From the NCBI GenBank assembly GCA_947629395.1, contig CANRDQ010000002.1, positions 12,004 through 76,003 on the forward strand: DNA of 64,000 bases, written 5' to 3'. Shown piece by piece: positions 8,733-17,845 of the stretch. This DNA is from an uncultured Bacilli bacterium (GTDB lineage Bacteria > Bacillota_I > Bacilli_A > RF39 > UBA660). The notes under the pieces were generated by a model. That model made no database searches, was not told the DNA's origin, and was given only the letters and a program-made list of their open reading frames with translations. Within the stretch, counting starts at the first letter, position 1. The number at the start of each line of letters is the position of its first letter. A program made the translations under genes and the position numbers.

Positions 8733-8766
8733 ATAGAGAGGGATTAAATTCACTCTCTATTTTTAA
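8733..8766 (+). terminator. Intrinsic terminator
   Basis: Stem ATAGAGAG/CTCTCTAT, 12-nt loop, T run. It closes the 7226-8720 pair. Confidence 0.8.
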
Positions 8767-8820
8767 TTTAAAATTAGTTGATAATAGTTAATATTTTTGG
8801 CTTATTTTTATTAAAATTTA

Positions 8821-8850
8821 TTGTAATCTAATATTGTTATATAGTATAAT
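8821..8850 (+). promoter_or_regulatory. Probable promoter in the 8721-9034 gap
   Basis: TTGTAA, an 18-nt spacer and TATAAT. The rest of this 314-nt gap is AT-rich. It holds a GGTGGG-preceded ATG at 8885 that stops after two codons, either a minimal leader or decay. No other gene is visible before the GH13 gene. Confidence 0.5.
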
Positions 8851-9034
8851 AGATATAAGAATATTGAAGTAAAGGTGGGCTTATATGATTGAGTAACAGT
8901 TATTGATTTATTTAGATATTTCCTGATTAATAAAATAAAAAGGATTCTAATAAATGTATTAAATTTGGTTAAATTATATATAACTATTTGAGTGTTATAT
9001 ATATAATAAGATAACAGAGCAGTAAGGAGTTATT

Positions 9035-9934
9035 ATGAGAATATTACATATGTTTAATTGGAATTTGAAGGATATCGAAGGGGAATTAAATAAGATAGCT
9101 GAACAAGGATTTGATGCGATACAAATAAATCCTATACAACCACTTAAAGATGAGAAAGCAAGTCAATGGTGGATGTCTTATCAACCATGTGGGTTTGAAA
9201 TAGGAAATCGGTTTGGTAGCAAAGATGATTTAAAAAGGTTATGTGCTGTAGCAAAGCAATATGGTATTAGTATTATTGCTGATGTTGTATGTAATCATGT
9301 TGCTGGAGCTGATGATGGGTCATTAAGACCTAATGAAAAAGTAGACAAAAAAATAACAGATCATCCTGAATATTTTAAAGAATTTAAAAATATAAAAGAT
9401 TGGGATAATCGTTATGAAGTAACACATTATTGTTTGGGGTTACCTGGGCTTAATGTTTATAATCATGATGTACAAGATATGATTACTGATTATTTAAATG
9501 ATTTAGTTGATTGTGGTGTTGAAGGTTTTAGATTTGATGCCGCTAAAAACATAGCTTTACCATGTGAAGGGTGCGATTTTTGGCCTAGAGTTCTTTCAAA
9601 TTTAAAAAGACAAGATTTATTCATGTATGGAGAAGTTATTTTTGAAAACGAAGAAAGAATTAATCAATATGGTGAATTTATAAATGTGGTTACTAATTCA
9701 GATACTAATAAACCAGATTTATTAGTAAAATTTGTGGAGAGCCATGATTCATATTTAGAATTTGGTTATACAAAAAAATTCAGTTCTGATGATATATCTA
9801 GACAATATAGTGATTTAACAAGACAATATCCACATACAATTTATTATGCTAGACCATTTGATAATGGATGGAAATCACCAATTGTTAAAGAAGCAAATAT
9901 TAGAGATCAAAAAGTATATAAGAAAGCTAGTTAA
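9035..9934 (+). CDS. Short cytoplasmic GH13 alpha-amylase-family enzyme
   Basis: 299 residues with no signal peptide. All four GH13 regions are present: ADVVCNHV, GFRFDAAKN (nucleophile Asp168), GEVIF (acid/base Glu200) and VESHDS (Asp238). The barrel start MFNWNLKDI is typical of bacterial alpha-amylases. The protein lacks the usual C-terminal beta-sandwich and is shorter than the 430-500 residues typical of the family. It probably acts on internal alpha-glucans or oligosaccharides. Confidence 0.85.
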   Translation: MRILHMFNWNLKDIEGELNKIAEQGFDAIQINPIQPLKDEKASQWWMSYQPCGFEIGNRFGSKDDLKRLCAVAKQYGISIIADVVCNHVAGADDGSLRPNEKVDKKITDHPEYFKEFKNIKDWDNRYEVTHYCLGLPGLNVYNHDVQDMITDYLNDLVDCGVEGFRFDAAKNIALPCEGCDFWPRVLSNLKRQDLFMYGEVIFENEERINQYGEFINVVTNSDTNKPDLLVKFVESHDSYLEFGYTKKFSSDDISRQYSDLTRQYPHTIYYARPFDNGWKSPIVKEANIRDQKVYKKAS

Positions 9935-9959
9935 TTAAAGAAGAAAAGTAGGGGCAAAT

Positions 9960-10328
9960 ATGAAAGTAAAGAAAGAAGAAAAGAAAAAAATAACTTATGA
10001 AAAAGTTGTTAGTATTTTATTTATTATAGTAAGTGTCATAAATTTAATAATCAATTATATTATATTTCCACAATATTGTTATAATAGGGTTTATGAAGCA
10101 ACAGAGTTTTATAATTCATTGTTGTCTAGTTCCTTGTTTGGAATATTACTTTGGAGTGGTAGTATTTTAGTTTATATATTTGGAATTTGGTATTTAATAT
10201 TGGTTATTAAAGCTAAAAAACAAGTACTGGTAAAAAGTTCTCTCATTATACTTTCTGTATGTTATGCACCTGTTACTATTAATTTAATTATGAACTTTTT
10301 GGCGAAGTTTTTCTTCATAGGATTTTAA
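9960..10328 (+). CDS. Small membrane protein, three predicted TM helices
   Basis: 122 residues with a highly basic N-terminus (MKVKKEEKKK) and hydrophobic segments near 17-37, 57-82 and 93-120. It starts 26 nt after the GH13 gene behind AGGGG, so it is likely co-transcribed. No family recognised. Confidence 0.6.
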   Translation: MKVKKEEKKKITYEKVVSILFIIVSVINLIINYIIFPQYCYNRVYEATEFYNSLLSSSLFGILLWSGSILVYIFGIWYLILVIKAKKQVLVKSSLIILSVCYAPVTINLIMNFLAKFFFIGF

Positions 10329-10358
10329 AAAGAGATAACTGTTATTTGTTATCTCTTT
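10329..10358. terminator. Bidirectional terminator between convergent genes
   Basis: Eleven-bp stem AAAGAGATAAC/GTTATCTCTTT with A/T runs on both sides, placed between the convergent genes ending at 10328 and 10342. Confidence 0.85.
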
Positions 10359-11229
10359 TAAATATGTTTTTAAATAAACGTTTAGTTTTATCTTTTGGTT
10401 GTTCAACTTTAAGGGGTTGAGCATTTTTATAATCTCTACTCATGATTTCATCAATTTCCATTTTTGATAAAGAAAGGTTGTAATATTCATTGAAGTCATC
10501 TATAAGAGCACAAGCACGTTGGTAACCATATTCAGGTATTGTATTTTCGGAATATAATAATTTTAAAGCTGCTAGTTGTAAGATTTTATCTCTTAAGTTA
10601 ACATCAACATTATGGTTATTAACACAAATTCTTGCGGCTTCTATATTATAGTCATCAGCCATATTTTCTTCTAGAATAGGTAATAGTTCTTCAATTCTTA
10701 AAACTTCTTTATCAGTATATTTTAATATTTCTTTATCATAATCTTTATTTAAATTTACAATACCTGTTTTAGTTTTACAAGGAAAAGAAATAGTTCTATA
10801 TACATCGTTAATTAGAAAATCTTTAAAATCCCAATCTTTTTTATCTAGATAAATCCAAGCACTAGGACCTTCATCTTTAAATCCAGCACTCCAACCATTA
10901 GAATAATAAGGACATTCTAATAGATTTAGTTCACTATTAGGTAGTCTATAAATAAATTGTTCTATATCCATGCTAGGACCTAAATCTTGTAATTTTTGAA
11001 AGTCAGGATAAGTAACTCCATCATGTTTTTCTAATTCTCTGTTTGGGTATTTAAGTTCATACCAAATAGCTAATTTATCAATAAGATTTTGTATTTTATC
11101 TTCCTTCATTCCTAGGTTATAGCCATTATTTACTTCATCTTTTAACCAAGATAAAAATAACTTATTATCATTTATAATATACTTTTTTTCATCTTGTTCA
11201 TAAAATCTGTCTGCTTCATAAATTGTCAT
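10342..11229 (-). CDS. Hypothetical soluble protein
   Basis: 295 residues, minus strand, ATG behind AGGAGGG. A TGTTACAAT extended -10 (complement of 11251-11256) sits 20 nt upstream. It is acidic and Tyr/Asp/Asn-rich, with no TM helices and a basic tail (KDKTKRLFKNIFKRDNK). No family recognised. Confidence 0.6.
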   Translation of the reverse strand: MTIYEADRFYEQDEKKYIINDNKLFLSWLKDEVNNGYNLGMKEDKIQNLIDKLAIWYELKYPNRELEKHDGVTYPDFQKLQDLGPSMDIEQFIYRLPNSELNLLECPYYSNGWSAGFKDEGPSAWIYLDKKDWDFKDFLINDVYRTISFPCKTKTGIVNLNKDYDKEILKYTDKEVLRIEELLPILEENMADDYNIEAARICVNNHNVDVNLRDKILQLAALKLLYSENTIPEYGYQRACALIDDFNEYYNLSLSKMEIDEIMSRDYKNAQPLKVEQPKDKTKRLFKNIFKRDNK

Positions 11230-11296
11230 TATTAAACCCTCCTGTTATCTATTGTAACATAAATATTGTGATAATGTTTATTTTTTATTATAGGTA

Positions 11297-11305
11297 TGAT
11301 ATAAT
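11297..11305 (+). promoter_or_regulatory. Extended -10 promoter for the GreA-like gene
   Basis: TGATATAAT with no clear -35. It gives a leader of roughly 180 nt before the GreA-like ORF. Confidence 0.55.
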
Positions 11306-11342
11306 GTAATAGAAATTGATTTTGCTTAGAAAAATTTTAAAA

Positions 11343-11467
11343 TTACTTCTTTGAAATTACATCGCGCCATATGGAGCGATTTTTTGCGTCTAGTTTTAAA
11401 GAAGTAAAATAATATAACTAGGCATAAAATATATTATATATTTCTTTTCTACTATATGCTTAGTTAT
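11343..11467 (+). promoter_or_regulatory. Structured leader with internal terminator-like hairpin
   Basis: An outer helix TTACTTCTTT (11343-11352)/AAAGAAGTAA (11398-11407) encloses hairpin ATCGC-CC/GG-GCGAT (11361-11380), which runs into six Ts like an intrinsic terminator. A third, 13-bp helix (11414-11426 with 11455-11467, one G.U) ends 13 nt before the ribosome site AAGAGG. The arrangement suggests an attenuator or small RNA; no known riboswitch is recognised. Confidence 0.55.
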
Positions 11468-11491
11468 ATAAATAGAAAAGAGGTGTAAATA

Positions 11492-11986
11492 ATGGAAGAA
11501 ATATTAGTAAATGAAGAAGGTTATCAACAATATTTAGAAGAACTTGAAAGAGTAAAAAGTGAATTACAGGAAAATGCTTCTGTAGGCGGTGAAGTTCTAA
11601 AAGAAGCAGTTGGAGATGGTTGGCATGATAATTTTGCTTATGATGAAGTAATGCGAGCTGAACGTGATATAGTAAATAAAATTCAAAGAATGTTGGAAAA
11701 ACAAAAATATTTAAAAGTGATTAAGGAAACAGAAAGAAAAGAAAATATAGTTAATTTAAATGATAATTTAGAGATATTATTTATTTATGATGAAAATGAT
11801 CAAGAAAAAGAAAAAATAAAATTAACAGGAAAATATATTCCTCTTAATGATGAACATTTAGAAATAAAAGAAATATCTTTAAATAGTCCTTTAGGAAAAG
11901 CTATTTACAAAAAGAAAATAGGAGAGACTGTTTCTTATACAGTAGGAAAATTAGAAATTAAAGTAAAAATTTTGGGAAAAATTTAA
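11492..11986 (+). CDS. GreA/GreB-family transcript cleavage factor homologue
   Basis: 164 residues. The N-terminal coiled-coil domain (about 1-80) carries the tip GDGWHDNFAYDEV, corresponding to GDLKENAEY in GreA, with Asp at the second acidic position. The C-terminal FKBP-like domain contains SPLGKAIYKKKIGETVSY. It would act in the secondary channel of RNA polymerase on backtracked complexes. It is divergent enough that it may be a Gre-fold anti-cleavage factor. Confidence 0.8.
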   Translation: MEEILVNEEGYQQYLEELERVKSELQENASVGGEVLKEAVGDGWHDNFAYDEVMRAERDIVNKIQRMLEKQKYLKVIKETERKENIVNLNDNLEILFIYDENDQEKEKIKLTGKYIPLNDEHLEIKEISLNSPLGKAIYKKKIGETVSYTVGKLEIKVKILGKI

Positions 11987-12012
11987 ATTTGAAAGTAGAA
12001 AAGAATATCAAT

Positions 12013-12038
12013 AAGTGAGTCTAGGACTCTTTTTTTTA
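12013..12038 (+). terminator. Intrinsic terminator
   Basis: Stem GAGTC/GACTC with loop TAG, followed by nine Ts. Confidence 0.8.
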
Positions 12039-12073
12039 TTGAGTAAATGTGATATCTTTATAATGGTGATATT

Positions 12074-12715
12074 ATGATGGAGAATATAGAGGTATTTACA
12101 CAAAGTAGTATAAAAATAACAAAAAGTAAAATAATTTATTTTGATGCATTTAAAATAGAAGAAGAATTTCATGATGCAGATTATATCTTTATTACACATG
12201 ATCATTATGATCATTTTGATAAAAATTCTATTTTAAAAGTAAAAAACGATAAGACTAAAATAATAGTACCTAAACTATTAGTAGATGATGTAAAAGATAT
12301 ATTTAACATAGAAGATATTGTTATTGTTGAACCTAATCATAGTTATAAAATTGATGATTTAGTTTTTTCAACAGTACCTGCTTATAATTTGAATAAAAGC
12401 TTCCATCCTAAAGAGAATGGATGGGTTGGATATATTGTAACTATCGATGATGTAAAATATTATATGGCTGGAGATACAGATGCATTAGAAGAAAATCAAA
12501 AACTAGATTGTGATGTTGCGTTTGTACCAATAGGTGGATATTATACAATGGATTATGAAGAGGCAGCTAACTTTATAAATATCCTAAAACCAAAAGTAGT
12601 TGTACCAATTCATTATGGTAGTATTGTTGGTAGTATAGATTTAGGACAAAAATTTGAAAATTTACTTGATAAGGGTATAATGTGTCAAAGATTATTAGAA
12701 GATAATTTACAATAA
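12074..12715 (+). CDS. MBL-fold metal-dependent hydrolase (UlaG-like)
   Basis: 213 residues. The metal-binding motif THDHYDHFD (HxHxDH) is near residue 40, and further ligands are in GDTDAL and PIHYGS. The compact architecture matches the UlaG/UPF0173 group of metallo-beta-lactamase-fold hydrolases; substrate unknown. TATAAT at 12059-12064 lies so close to the ATG that the message would be leaderless or nearly so. Confidence 0.85.
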   Translation: MMENIEVFTQSSIKITKSKIIYFDAFKIEEEFHDADYIFITHDHYDHFDKNSILKVKNDKTKIIVPKLLVDDVKDIFNIEDIVIVEPNHSYKIDDLVFSTVPAYNLNKSFHPKENGWVGYIVTIDDVKYYMAGDTDALEENQKLDCDVAFVPIGGYYTMDYEEAANFINILKPKVVVPIHYGSIVGSIDLGQKFENLLDKGIMCQRLLEDNLQ

Positions 12716-12805
12716 TTTACATGATTGTTTTACTATTTTTTACATTTAGAAATATGTGTGATAAAATAATGTTAGAATGATATAAAGTATTAAGGAGAAT
12801 AAGAA

Positions 12806-14416
12806 GTGGAAAAGTTATATGATGGTGATAAATGGAAAAATAAACGTGATAGAAAAGAAATACAAAGTGATAAAATTTCTATAAATAGTTTGTTAAAGCT
12901 TTACATTGAAAGAGCATATAACATGAAAAAACTATATGATGAAGAATCTTCTTATTACTTTGGATTTGAAAATAAAATAAAACAAATAGTTGAAGAATGT
13001 CTAAAAGAATATTTAGTAGGTGGTATGCTTATTGAAGAAAAAGAATGGCAGGATGATTTAGAATATGAATATGAAAGAAATGGAACCTATCCAGAAGACT
13101 TTCGTTTCCATAATTTTTATAAAATAGATTTAGTAGGACAATATGCTAATTTTCCACAACTAGATAAAAATAAAAGTAATTATGTTTCACCTAGTATATT
13201 TATTAGCTTAGATGAAGATAATTTTAAAGTAAAAGCCATTAGTTCTATACCTATAAGTTATAAGACTAATGATAAAAAAGATAATACTGTAATTTCAGTT
13301 ATTCCTGAAGAGACTATTAATAAAACTTTAAGAACGATAGAAGTTAATAGTTCAGAAATTTTAAATTTATATAACTTAAAGAAGAAAATAAAAAATAAAA
13401 GAGAAGATAAGAAATGGTTCAATAGAAAAGAAGAATTAATTGAACTTATTAAAGATTTTCATTTTAAACTTGATAATGGTATTATCTTAAAATTGAATTT
13501 AAAAAATATTGAAGAAAATTTTGAAAGAGGAAACTTTAAAGTAAAAGATATTATCATTGATGTTTATGCCCAAAACAAATTTTTAGTAGTTAATAAAATA
13601 GATCATCTTGAAAATATTAGTTTATATGAAAAAGCAGCTTCTAATTTAATAGATAAATTATTTGGTAAAAAGAATGAAGTTTATTATCAAGGACTGCTTG
13701 ATTATGAAACTAGTACAGAAGATGTTTTACCTTTATTTGAAGCACCAAAAAATATGGAAGATATAAAGAAAATTAGAAAAGTTCAAAAAGATTTCTTAAA
13801 TCAACAATGTAAGACAGAAATAAAACATATCGAAGAAGAAAGTAAAGACAAAACTTTTGAAGAGAAGATAGAATTATTGAAAAATTATGCTTCTAAGATG
13901 ACTAAATTACAATTAATAGGTAAGAAAATTAAGAAAGAAGATAAGATAGAAATAGATGAAGAAGATTTATTTGAGAAAGATAAGAATGGTATTTTAAAGA
14001 TAAAAGATATTTTAAAAGATTTCTTATCTGTGTTAGATTTATCTAAAATTAATTTTAATAATGTAGATGTTAGTGGGGTTGATTTTAGTAATTGTGATGA
14101 TGTAGATTTATCAAATAGTGTTGATACATTTACAGATAAAGATAATAAAGAAAAAGAAGACAATAAAGAAGATTCTAGTAAAGATGATAAAAATGATAAG
14201 GGTAATTCTTCTAGTAATGATGATTCTAAAGAAATAGATAAAAAAGAAGAAAAGGAAAAGACTGAAAATTCTAATAAAGATAATAATACTGAAACTAAAA
14301 TAGAAAGTAATTCAAGAGAACAAGTATTAAAGGAACTATTATTATTGATGCAGCAAGGGGAAATATCAAACAGTGATTTAGATATTATTAGAAGTGTTGG
14401 TAAGCTATATCAATAA
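12806..14416 (+). CDS. Large charged hypothetical protein with Ser/Asp/Lys linker
   Basis: 536 residues from GTG behind AGGAGA. A folded N-terminal half (about 1-420) includes a short pentapeptide-like stretch (NNVDVSGVDFSNCDDVDLSN). A highly charged K/D/E/S/N linker follows (about 430-495), then a short helical tail. No TM or signal sequence and no family recognised. Confidence 0.55.
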   Translation: MEKLYDGDKWKNKRDRKEIQSDKISINSLLKLYIERAYNMKKLYDEESSYYFGFENKIKQIVEECLKEYLVGGMLIEEKEWQDDLEYEYERNGTYPEDFRFHNFYKIDLVGQYANFPQLDKNKSNYVSPSIFISLDEDNFKVKAISSIPISYKTNDKKDNTVISVIPEETINKTLRTIEVNSSEILNLYNLKKKIKNKREDKKWFNRKEELIELIKDFHFKLDNGIILKLNLKNIEENFERGNFKVKDIIIDVYAQNKFLVVNKIDHLENISLYEKAASNLIDKLFGKKNEVYYQGLLDYETSTEDVLPLFEAPKNMEDIKKIRKVQKDFLNQQCKTEIKHIEEESKDKTFEEKIELLKNYASKMTKLQLIGKKIKKEDKIEIDEEDLFEKDKNGILKIKDILKDFLSVLDLSKINFNNVDVSGVDFSNCDDVDLSNSVDTFTDKDNKEKEDNKEDSSKDDKNDKGNSSSNDDSKEIDKKEEKEKTENSNKDNNTETKIESNSREQVLKELLLLMQQGEISNSDLDIIRSVGKLYQ

Positions 14417-14437
14417 TTAGAAAATGATAGAAATAAC

Positions 14438-14466
14438 TTGGTAAAAATGGTTGTTTGTGTTATACT
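14438..14466 (+). promoter_or_regulatory. Promoter, TTGGTA-N17-TGTTATACT
   Basis: The -35-like TTGGTA, 17-nt spacer and extended -10 TATACT lie 32 nt before the next ATG. Confidence 0.6.
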
Positions 14467-14498
14467 ATCATTAGAATAAAATAAGGGAGTGTATCACT

Positions 14499-15434
14499 AT
14501 GTTAGATGAAATGCAAAAGAAATTTGAGGATGATTTTACTGATGAAGAGAAAATCCAAATATTTAATCTTATTTTTAGTGGCTATTATTCCCTAGCTTAT
14601 GTTCGTTTTCTAGCTCAAAAGAAAGCAGGAAAGGATTTAGGTATTGAAGTAAAAGAACCACAAAATTTACTTCCACCCGAGGGTGAGGGAGCAGATTATG
14701 ATGATTATTTAGATGCGATATTAGCGCAACCTAATAAAAGTGAAGTAGTAGATCATCCTGATAAGCCAGAATTACAAACAGATGTGGAAGTACCTGCAAT
14801 AGAAGTTAAAGAGACTAAGGAAGAAAGTCCTGTTGAAAACAATATTGTAGTACCAGTGCCAGAACAACCTGAAGTACAACCAAAAGAAGAGGTTAAGATT
14901 GAACTTCCAGTAGAAGAAAAGGTTGAACCACAAGTACAGCCAGTTGTTTCTGAAGAAGTGCCAGCTCCAAAAGAAGAACCAGCTGCACCAGAACCTGAAA
15001 ATACTATTGCTTCTAGTCCAATAAGTTCTTCTCCATTAGCTGGAGGTGACTTATCCCAATTTCCCAGCGACAGCGGGGCTACCTCTTCGTTAGAAGAAAA
15101 TAACAGCACAGAAGAAACTAAAAAAGAAGAAGAACAAACTAACACAGAGACAGCTCCACAAACATTTAAAGTTGTACAATTTGGGGTAGGTAGTATTGGA
15201 GAGAATGCTCATGAACCTACTGTAGAAGTTATTCAAGAGGATTCAAGACCAAAACAAGAAACTGCTTCAGTTGAAATAAAGTATGAAACACCAGATCAAG
15301 TTGAGAATGGTGGTGCGGCAACAGTTGTTTTACCACAAGCAGATAGTAAAAATGAGGATGTTGCTCAACCATCTCAAGATGTACCAACAGTTTCTTTGGA
15401 ACAATTACAAAATCCAAATAATCCACAAAGTTAA
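14499..15434 (+). CDS. Acidic Pro/Glu/Val-rich low-complexity protein
   Basis: 311 residues starting behind AAGGGAG. An ordered N-terminal segment (1-50, MLDEMQKKFEDDFTDEEKI) precedes a long Pro/Glu/Val/Gln-rich disordered region. The content suggests a scaffold or linker protein; no family is recognised. Confidence 0.55.
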   Translation: MLDEMQKKFEDDFTDEEKIQIFNLIFSGYYSLAYVRFLAQKKAGKDLGIEVKEPQNLLPPEGEGADYDDYLDAILAQPNKSEVVDHPDKPELQTDVEVPAIEVKETKEESPVENNIVVPVPEQPEVQPKEEVKIELPVEEKVEPQVQPVVSEEVPAPKEEPAAPEPENTIASSPISSSPLAGGDLSQFPSDSGATSSLEENNSTEETKKEEEQTNTETAPQTFKVVQFGVGSIGENAHEPTVEVIQEDSRPKQETASVEIKYETPDQVENGGAATVVLPQADSKNEDVAQPSQDVPTVSLEQLQNPNNPQS

Positions 15435-15458
15435 AAGTGATAGCAATATCACTTTTTT
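15433..15458 (+). terminator. Intrinsic terminator
   Basis: Ten-bp stem AAAAGTGATA/TATCACTTTT with a GCAA tetraloop and T run. Confidence 0.85.
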
Positions 15459-15498
15459 ATTGAATTATAAAATTTACTATGTTACAATAGGTTTGTAT

Positions 15499-15573
15499 GC
15501 GGATGTAGTTTAGTGGTTAGAATACGGCCTTGCCAAGGCTGTGACGGGGATTCGATTTCCCTCATCCGCTCCA
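15499..15573 (+). tRNA. tRNA-Gly(GCC), prophage integration site
   Basis: Acceptor GCGGATG/CATCCGC, anticodon loop TTGCCAA (GCC), T-loop TTCGATT, encoded CCA. An extended -10 TGTTACAAT (15480-15488) lies 10 nt upstream. The 3' 19 nt are repeated at 62016-62034, so the prophage entered here and rebuilt an intact tRNA. Confidence 0.95.
15555..15573 (+). repeat. attL core (19 bp)
   Basis: ATTTCCCTCATCCGCTCCA is the tRNA 3' end including CCA, and is identical at 62016-62034. The flanks differ immediately on both sides. Confidence 0.9.
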
Positions 15574-15621
15574 TATATGTTTTAAGCGTTGTATATCAAC
15601 GATTTTTCTATGTTGCGAATT

Positions 15622-15645
15622 TTTTTGACCTTGTTTTTGACCTTG
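15622..15645 (+). repeat. Two tandem TTTTTGACCTTG sites (putative integrase arm sites)
   Basis: Two 12-bp copies lie end to end, about 50 nt inside attL. The same TTTTGACCTTG unit occurs twice at 61866-61887 near attR. Confidence 0.65.
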
Positions 15646-15648
15646 TTT

Positions 15649-16848
15649 TCATAAATTTATGTTCGGAATATAGAAATTATTTTGTTGTTCTATTAATTTT
15701 TGATTAGCTTCTTCTAATACTTGATTATATATTTCTAAAGTCATTTTCATGCTATGACCTGCTTGTTTAGCAACTGCTGTTGGGTCTGCTTTATGATAGA
15801 GTGAAGTTGAAATACCGGAGTGTCGATATTTATGATTGTGAAGTGTTTTTGTTATTCCTAACACTTTTTTTGCTTTCTGTGTTCTATTTCTTATACTACT
15901 GCGATTGAAATATCCAGAATAGCCAAAAATAAGTTTGTCATCTTGGTATGTTCCATTTTTCTTTTCATCTTTTATTATTTTTTTTATAAAATTTGCGATT
16001 TCATTTTCAAAATATACAAATCTAGTATTTCTAGTTTTTAGTGGAGTTAATTTTTTTGAATCTTTAGAGTAGCCTACATTCAAAAAAATAACATTAGATG
16101 GGAATATGATTTTATCATAAGTTAAACCTTGAACTTCACCAATTCTCATATACAAAACATATTCAAAAATTAGCAGAAGCAAATCTTTTTTTCGATTTAA
16201 CCTTTCATCTAACTTTTGTGCTATTTTTATTCTATTTGAAAAATAGTCACATATTTGTTTCCACTCTGTTTCTGAAATCGAAGGTTCTTTATTAATTTTA
16301 TTCATATCTTTTATATTAAAAAAAGATTCTATATCGTCTCTATTAGGATATAATTTCCCAACCGTTTCTATTATGTTATATTTTAATCCACATTTAAAAA
16401 CAGCATATTTAAACGTAGCATTTATATCGTTGTGCATTGAATTTATGTATCTAATATTAAGACCTTTTTCTAATAAACTTTGTTGCAAATTAATATAGTC
16501 ATCTGTAGTTAGATTTCTAATATTTTTGTCTCCAATTACAGGTAAGATATGTATTTCGATTCTTCTTTTAATAGTAATATAAGTACTTTCACAGATTTTA
16601 TTTCTTTTAAATTTATAATTAAGATAATCATAAAAGATATCTCTAAAAATAATAGGATAATTATTACTAATTTCTTTTTGATTTTTTGCTTTACTTTTTA
16701 TCCTTACTTCTTCCTGTTGTGCTAGTTCTTTTCCTTTTCTTCCAACCCATTCTTTATTTCTTTTTGTAATTTGTTTAGAATTGCCAAAATCATCTTTGAC
16801 ATAGGTCTTTATAAAATACCGACCTTTTTTATCTTTGTAGACAGGCAT
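15649..16848 (-). CDS. int: Tyrosine-type site-specific integrase
   Basis: 399 residues. An N-terminal arm-binding region (1-60) and a core-binding SAM-like domain (about 70-190) precede a catalytic domain. The catalytic residues are visible as R in YMRIGEVQGL, HxxR in HNHKYRHSG, the H of AGHS and the nucleophile Y in IYNQV. Its 3' end abuts attL and points outward, as usual for tRNA-integrating phages. It recombines the tRNA-Gly core. Confidence 0.95.
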   Translation of the reverse strand: MPVYKDKKGRYFIKTYVKDDFGNSKQITKRNKEWVGRKGKELAQQEEVRIKSKAKNQKEISNNYPIIFRDIFYDYLNYKFKRNKICESTYITIKRRIEIHILPVIGDKNIRNLTTDDYINLQQSLLEKGLNIRYINSMHNDINATFKYAVFKCGLKYNIIETVGKLYPNRDDIESFFNIKDMNKINKEPSISETEWKQICDYFSNRIKIAQKLDERLNRKKDLLLLIFEYVLYMRIGEVQGLTYDKIIFPSNVIFLNVGYSKDSKKLTPLKTRNTRFVYFENEIANFIKKIIKDEKKNGTYQDDKLIFGYSGYFNRSSIRNRTQKAKKVLGITKTLHNHKYRHSGISTSLYHKADPTAVAKQAGHSMKMTLEIYNQVLEEANQKLIEQQNNFYIPNINL

Positions 16849-16930
16849 TAAATTAAATCATTCCTTTCTATGCCAATATTGTCCTTCCTTACATCTTTAA
16901 GATAAACACAAAAATACTAAAAAGTCAACA

Positions 16931-16963
16931 AAAAAGAGTAGAGTTCAATTCGAACTTACTCTT
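16931..16963 (-). terminator. Terminator of the repressor-lipoprotein unit
   Basis: On the minus strand, helix AGAGTA-AGTTC/GAACT-TACTCT with one bulged C runs into TTTTTT. It separates the lysogeny genes from int. A TTGACT (complement of 16923-16928) just beyond may be the -35 of an int promoter. Confidence 0.6.
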
Positions 16964-17447
16964 CTTCGTCTGAAGTACCAGTTTTACATTCATAACCATC
17001 ATTTTGTAATTTATGTATAAAATCTCTTACATTTTGTGAAACCAGCACATATTTATTAATGTTAACTTCTGTTTCTTGATTATCTATATCTTCTGTTATT
17101 TTTATTTCTTTATCCTTATATTTTTTTTCCTCTTTCTCTTCTTTATAAAATTTGTTAGCTGCTTCATAATTGTCAAATGTAAAAGTAATATCAAAATTTA
17201 AATAAAATTGATTATCTGACAAATCATCATAGGCGTGTGTATTGATAATAGACATATCTGTTATACCATCTTCATCAGGTTCTGCACTATGGGAGAAAGA
17301 ATAACACATTGTAAGTTTTGATTTTTTATAAAATTTTGCAACAATATCTTCTTCTTCTTTTTTTTCTTTTTGTGTTGAATTATTTTTGTTACTAGAACAA
17401 CCAATTGTTAGTAATAAAATCATTCCCAACAAGAAAAGTTTTTTCAT
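16956..17447 (-). CDS. Prophage lipoprotein, candidate lysogeny/exclusion factor
   Basis: 163 residues with a signal peptide and lipobox LTIGC (Cys17), so it is lipid-anchored outside the cell. The mature part is Lys/Glu-rich and has no recognised domain. The start overlaps the repressor gene's end by 4 nt, so it is made in the lysogen. Lipoproteins in this position often block superinfection; that role is inferred from position only. Confidence 0.7.
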   Translation of the reverse strand: MKKLFLLGMILLLTIGCSSNKNNSTQKEKKEEEDIVAKFYKKSKLTMCYSFSHSAEPDEDGITDMSIINTHAYDDLSDNQFYLNFDITFTFDNYEAANKFYKEEKEEKKYKDKEIKITEDIDNQETEVNINKYVLVSQNVRDFIHKLQNDGYECKTGTSDEEE

Positions 17448-17773
17448 TTTTGTTCTTCCTCCAATACTTTAATAATAGTTAATGCTTTATCCAATTTTTC
17501 TATAGTTAAATCGTCATTAACTTTTAGATCATTTTCCTCCAATAACCGCTTAAGTTGTTCAAATTTATCTTCTCCATAATCGTTAATTCCTAATAATTCG
17601 TTTGGTGAAGTATTAAAGTGTTCTGCTAATTTTTTCAATATTTCATAACTTGGCTCAGCTTGACCCCTTTCCCAAGAAGAAACAGTAGCATAATGAACAC
17701 CACATAATTTTGCTATATTTTCTTGAGTTTCATGATTTTTTGTTCTATATTCTTTAAGTTTATTACCAAACAT
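17444..17773 (-). CDS. CI-like XRE-family repressor
   Basis: 109 residues. The N-terminal HTH (about 5-60) has the pattern TQENIAKLCGVHYATVSSWERG; the short helical tail lacks a LexA-type peptidase domain. Relief of repression would therefore not be by self-cleavage. It is transcribed divergently from the early genes. ATG lies behind AAGGAGAG. Confidence 0.85.
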   Translation of the reverse strand: MFGNKLKEYRTKNHETQENIAKLCGVHYATVSSWERGQAEPSYEILKKLAEHFNTSPNELLGINDYGEDKFEQLKRLLEENDLKVNDDLTIEKLDKALTIIKVLEEEQK

Positions 17774-17797
17774 TTTTACACTCTCCTTAACAAATTA

Positions 17798-17803
17798 ATT
17801 ATA
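17798..17803 (-). promoter_or_regulatory. Repressor promoter (-10)
   Basis: On the minus strand an extended -10 TGATATAAT lies 25 nt before the repressor ATG. Confidence 0.6.
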
Positions 17804-17845
17804 TCATAATGACGGTTAAAAATATAATAAAATCACAAAAAAATT

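Noticed and set aside
14753..15145. 130-codon minus-strand ORF rich in Ser/Gly/Thr
   Set aside because: Antisense to the Pro/Glu-rich gene and explained by its codon pattern; no start signals.
15649..15707. Short plus-strand ORF running out of tRNA-Gly into the integrase end
   Set aside because: It reads through the tRNA and antisense to int, with no ribosome site.
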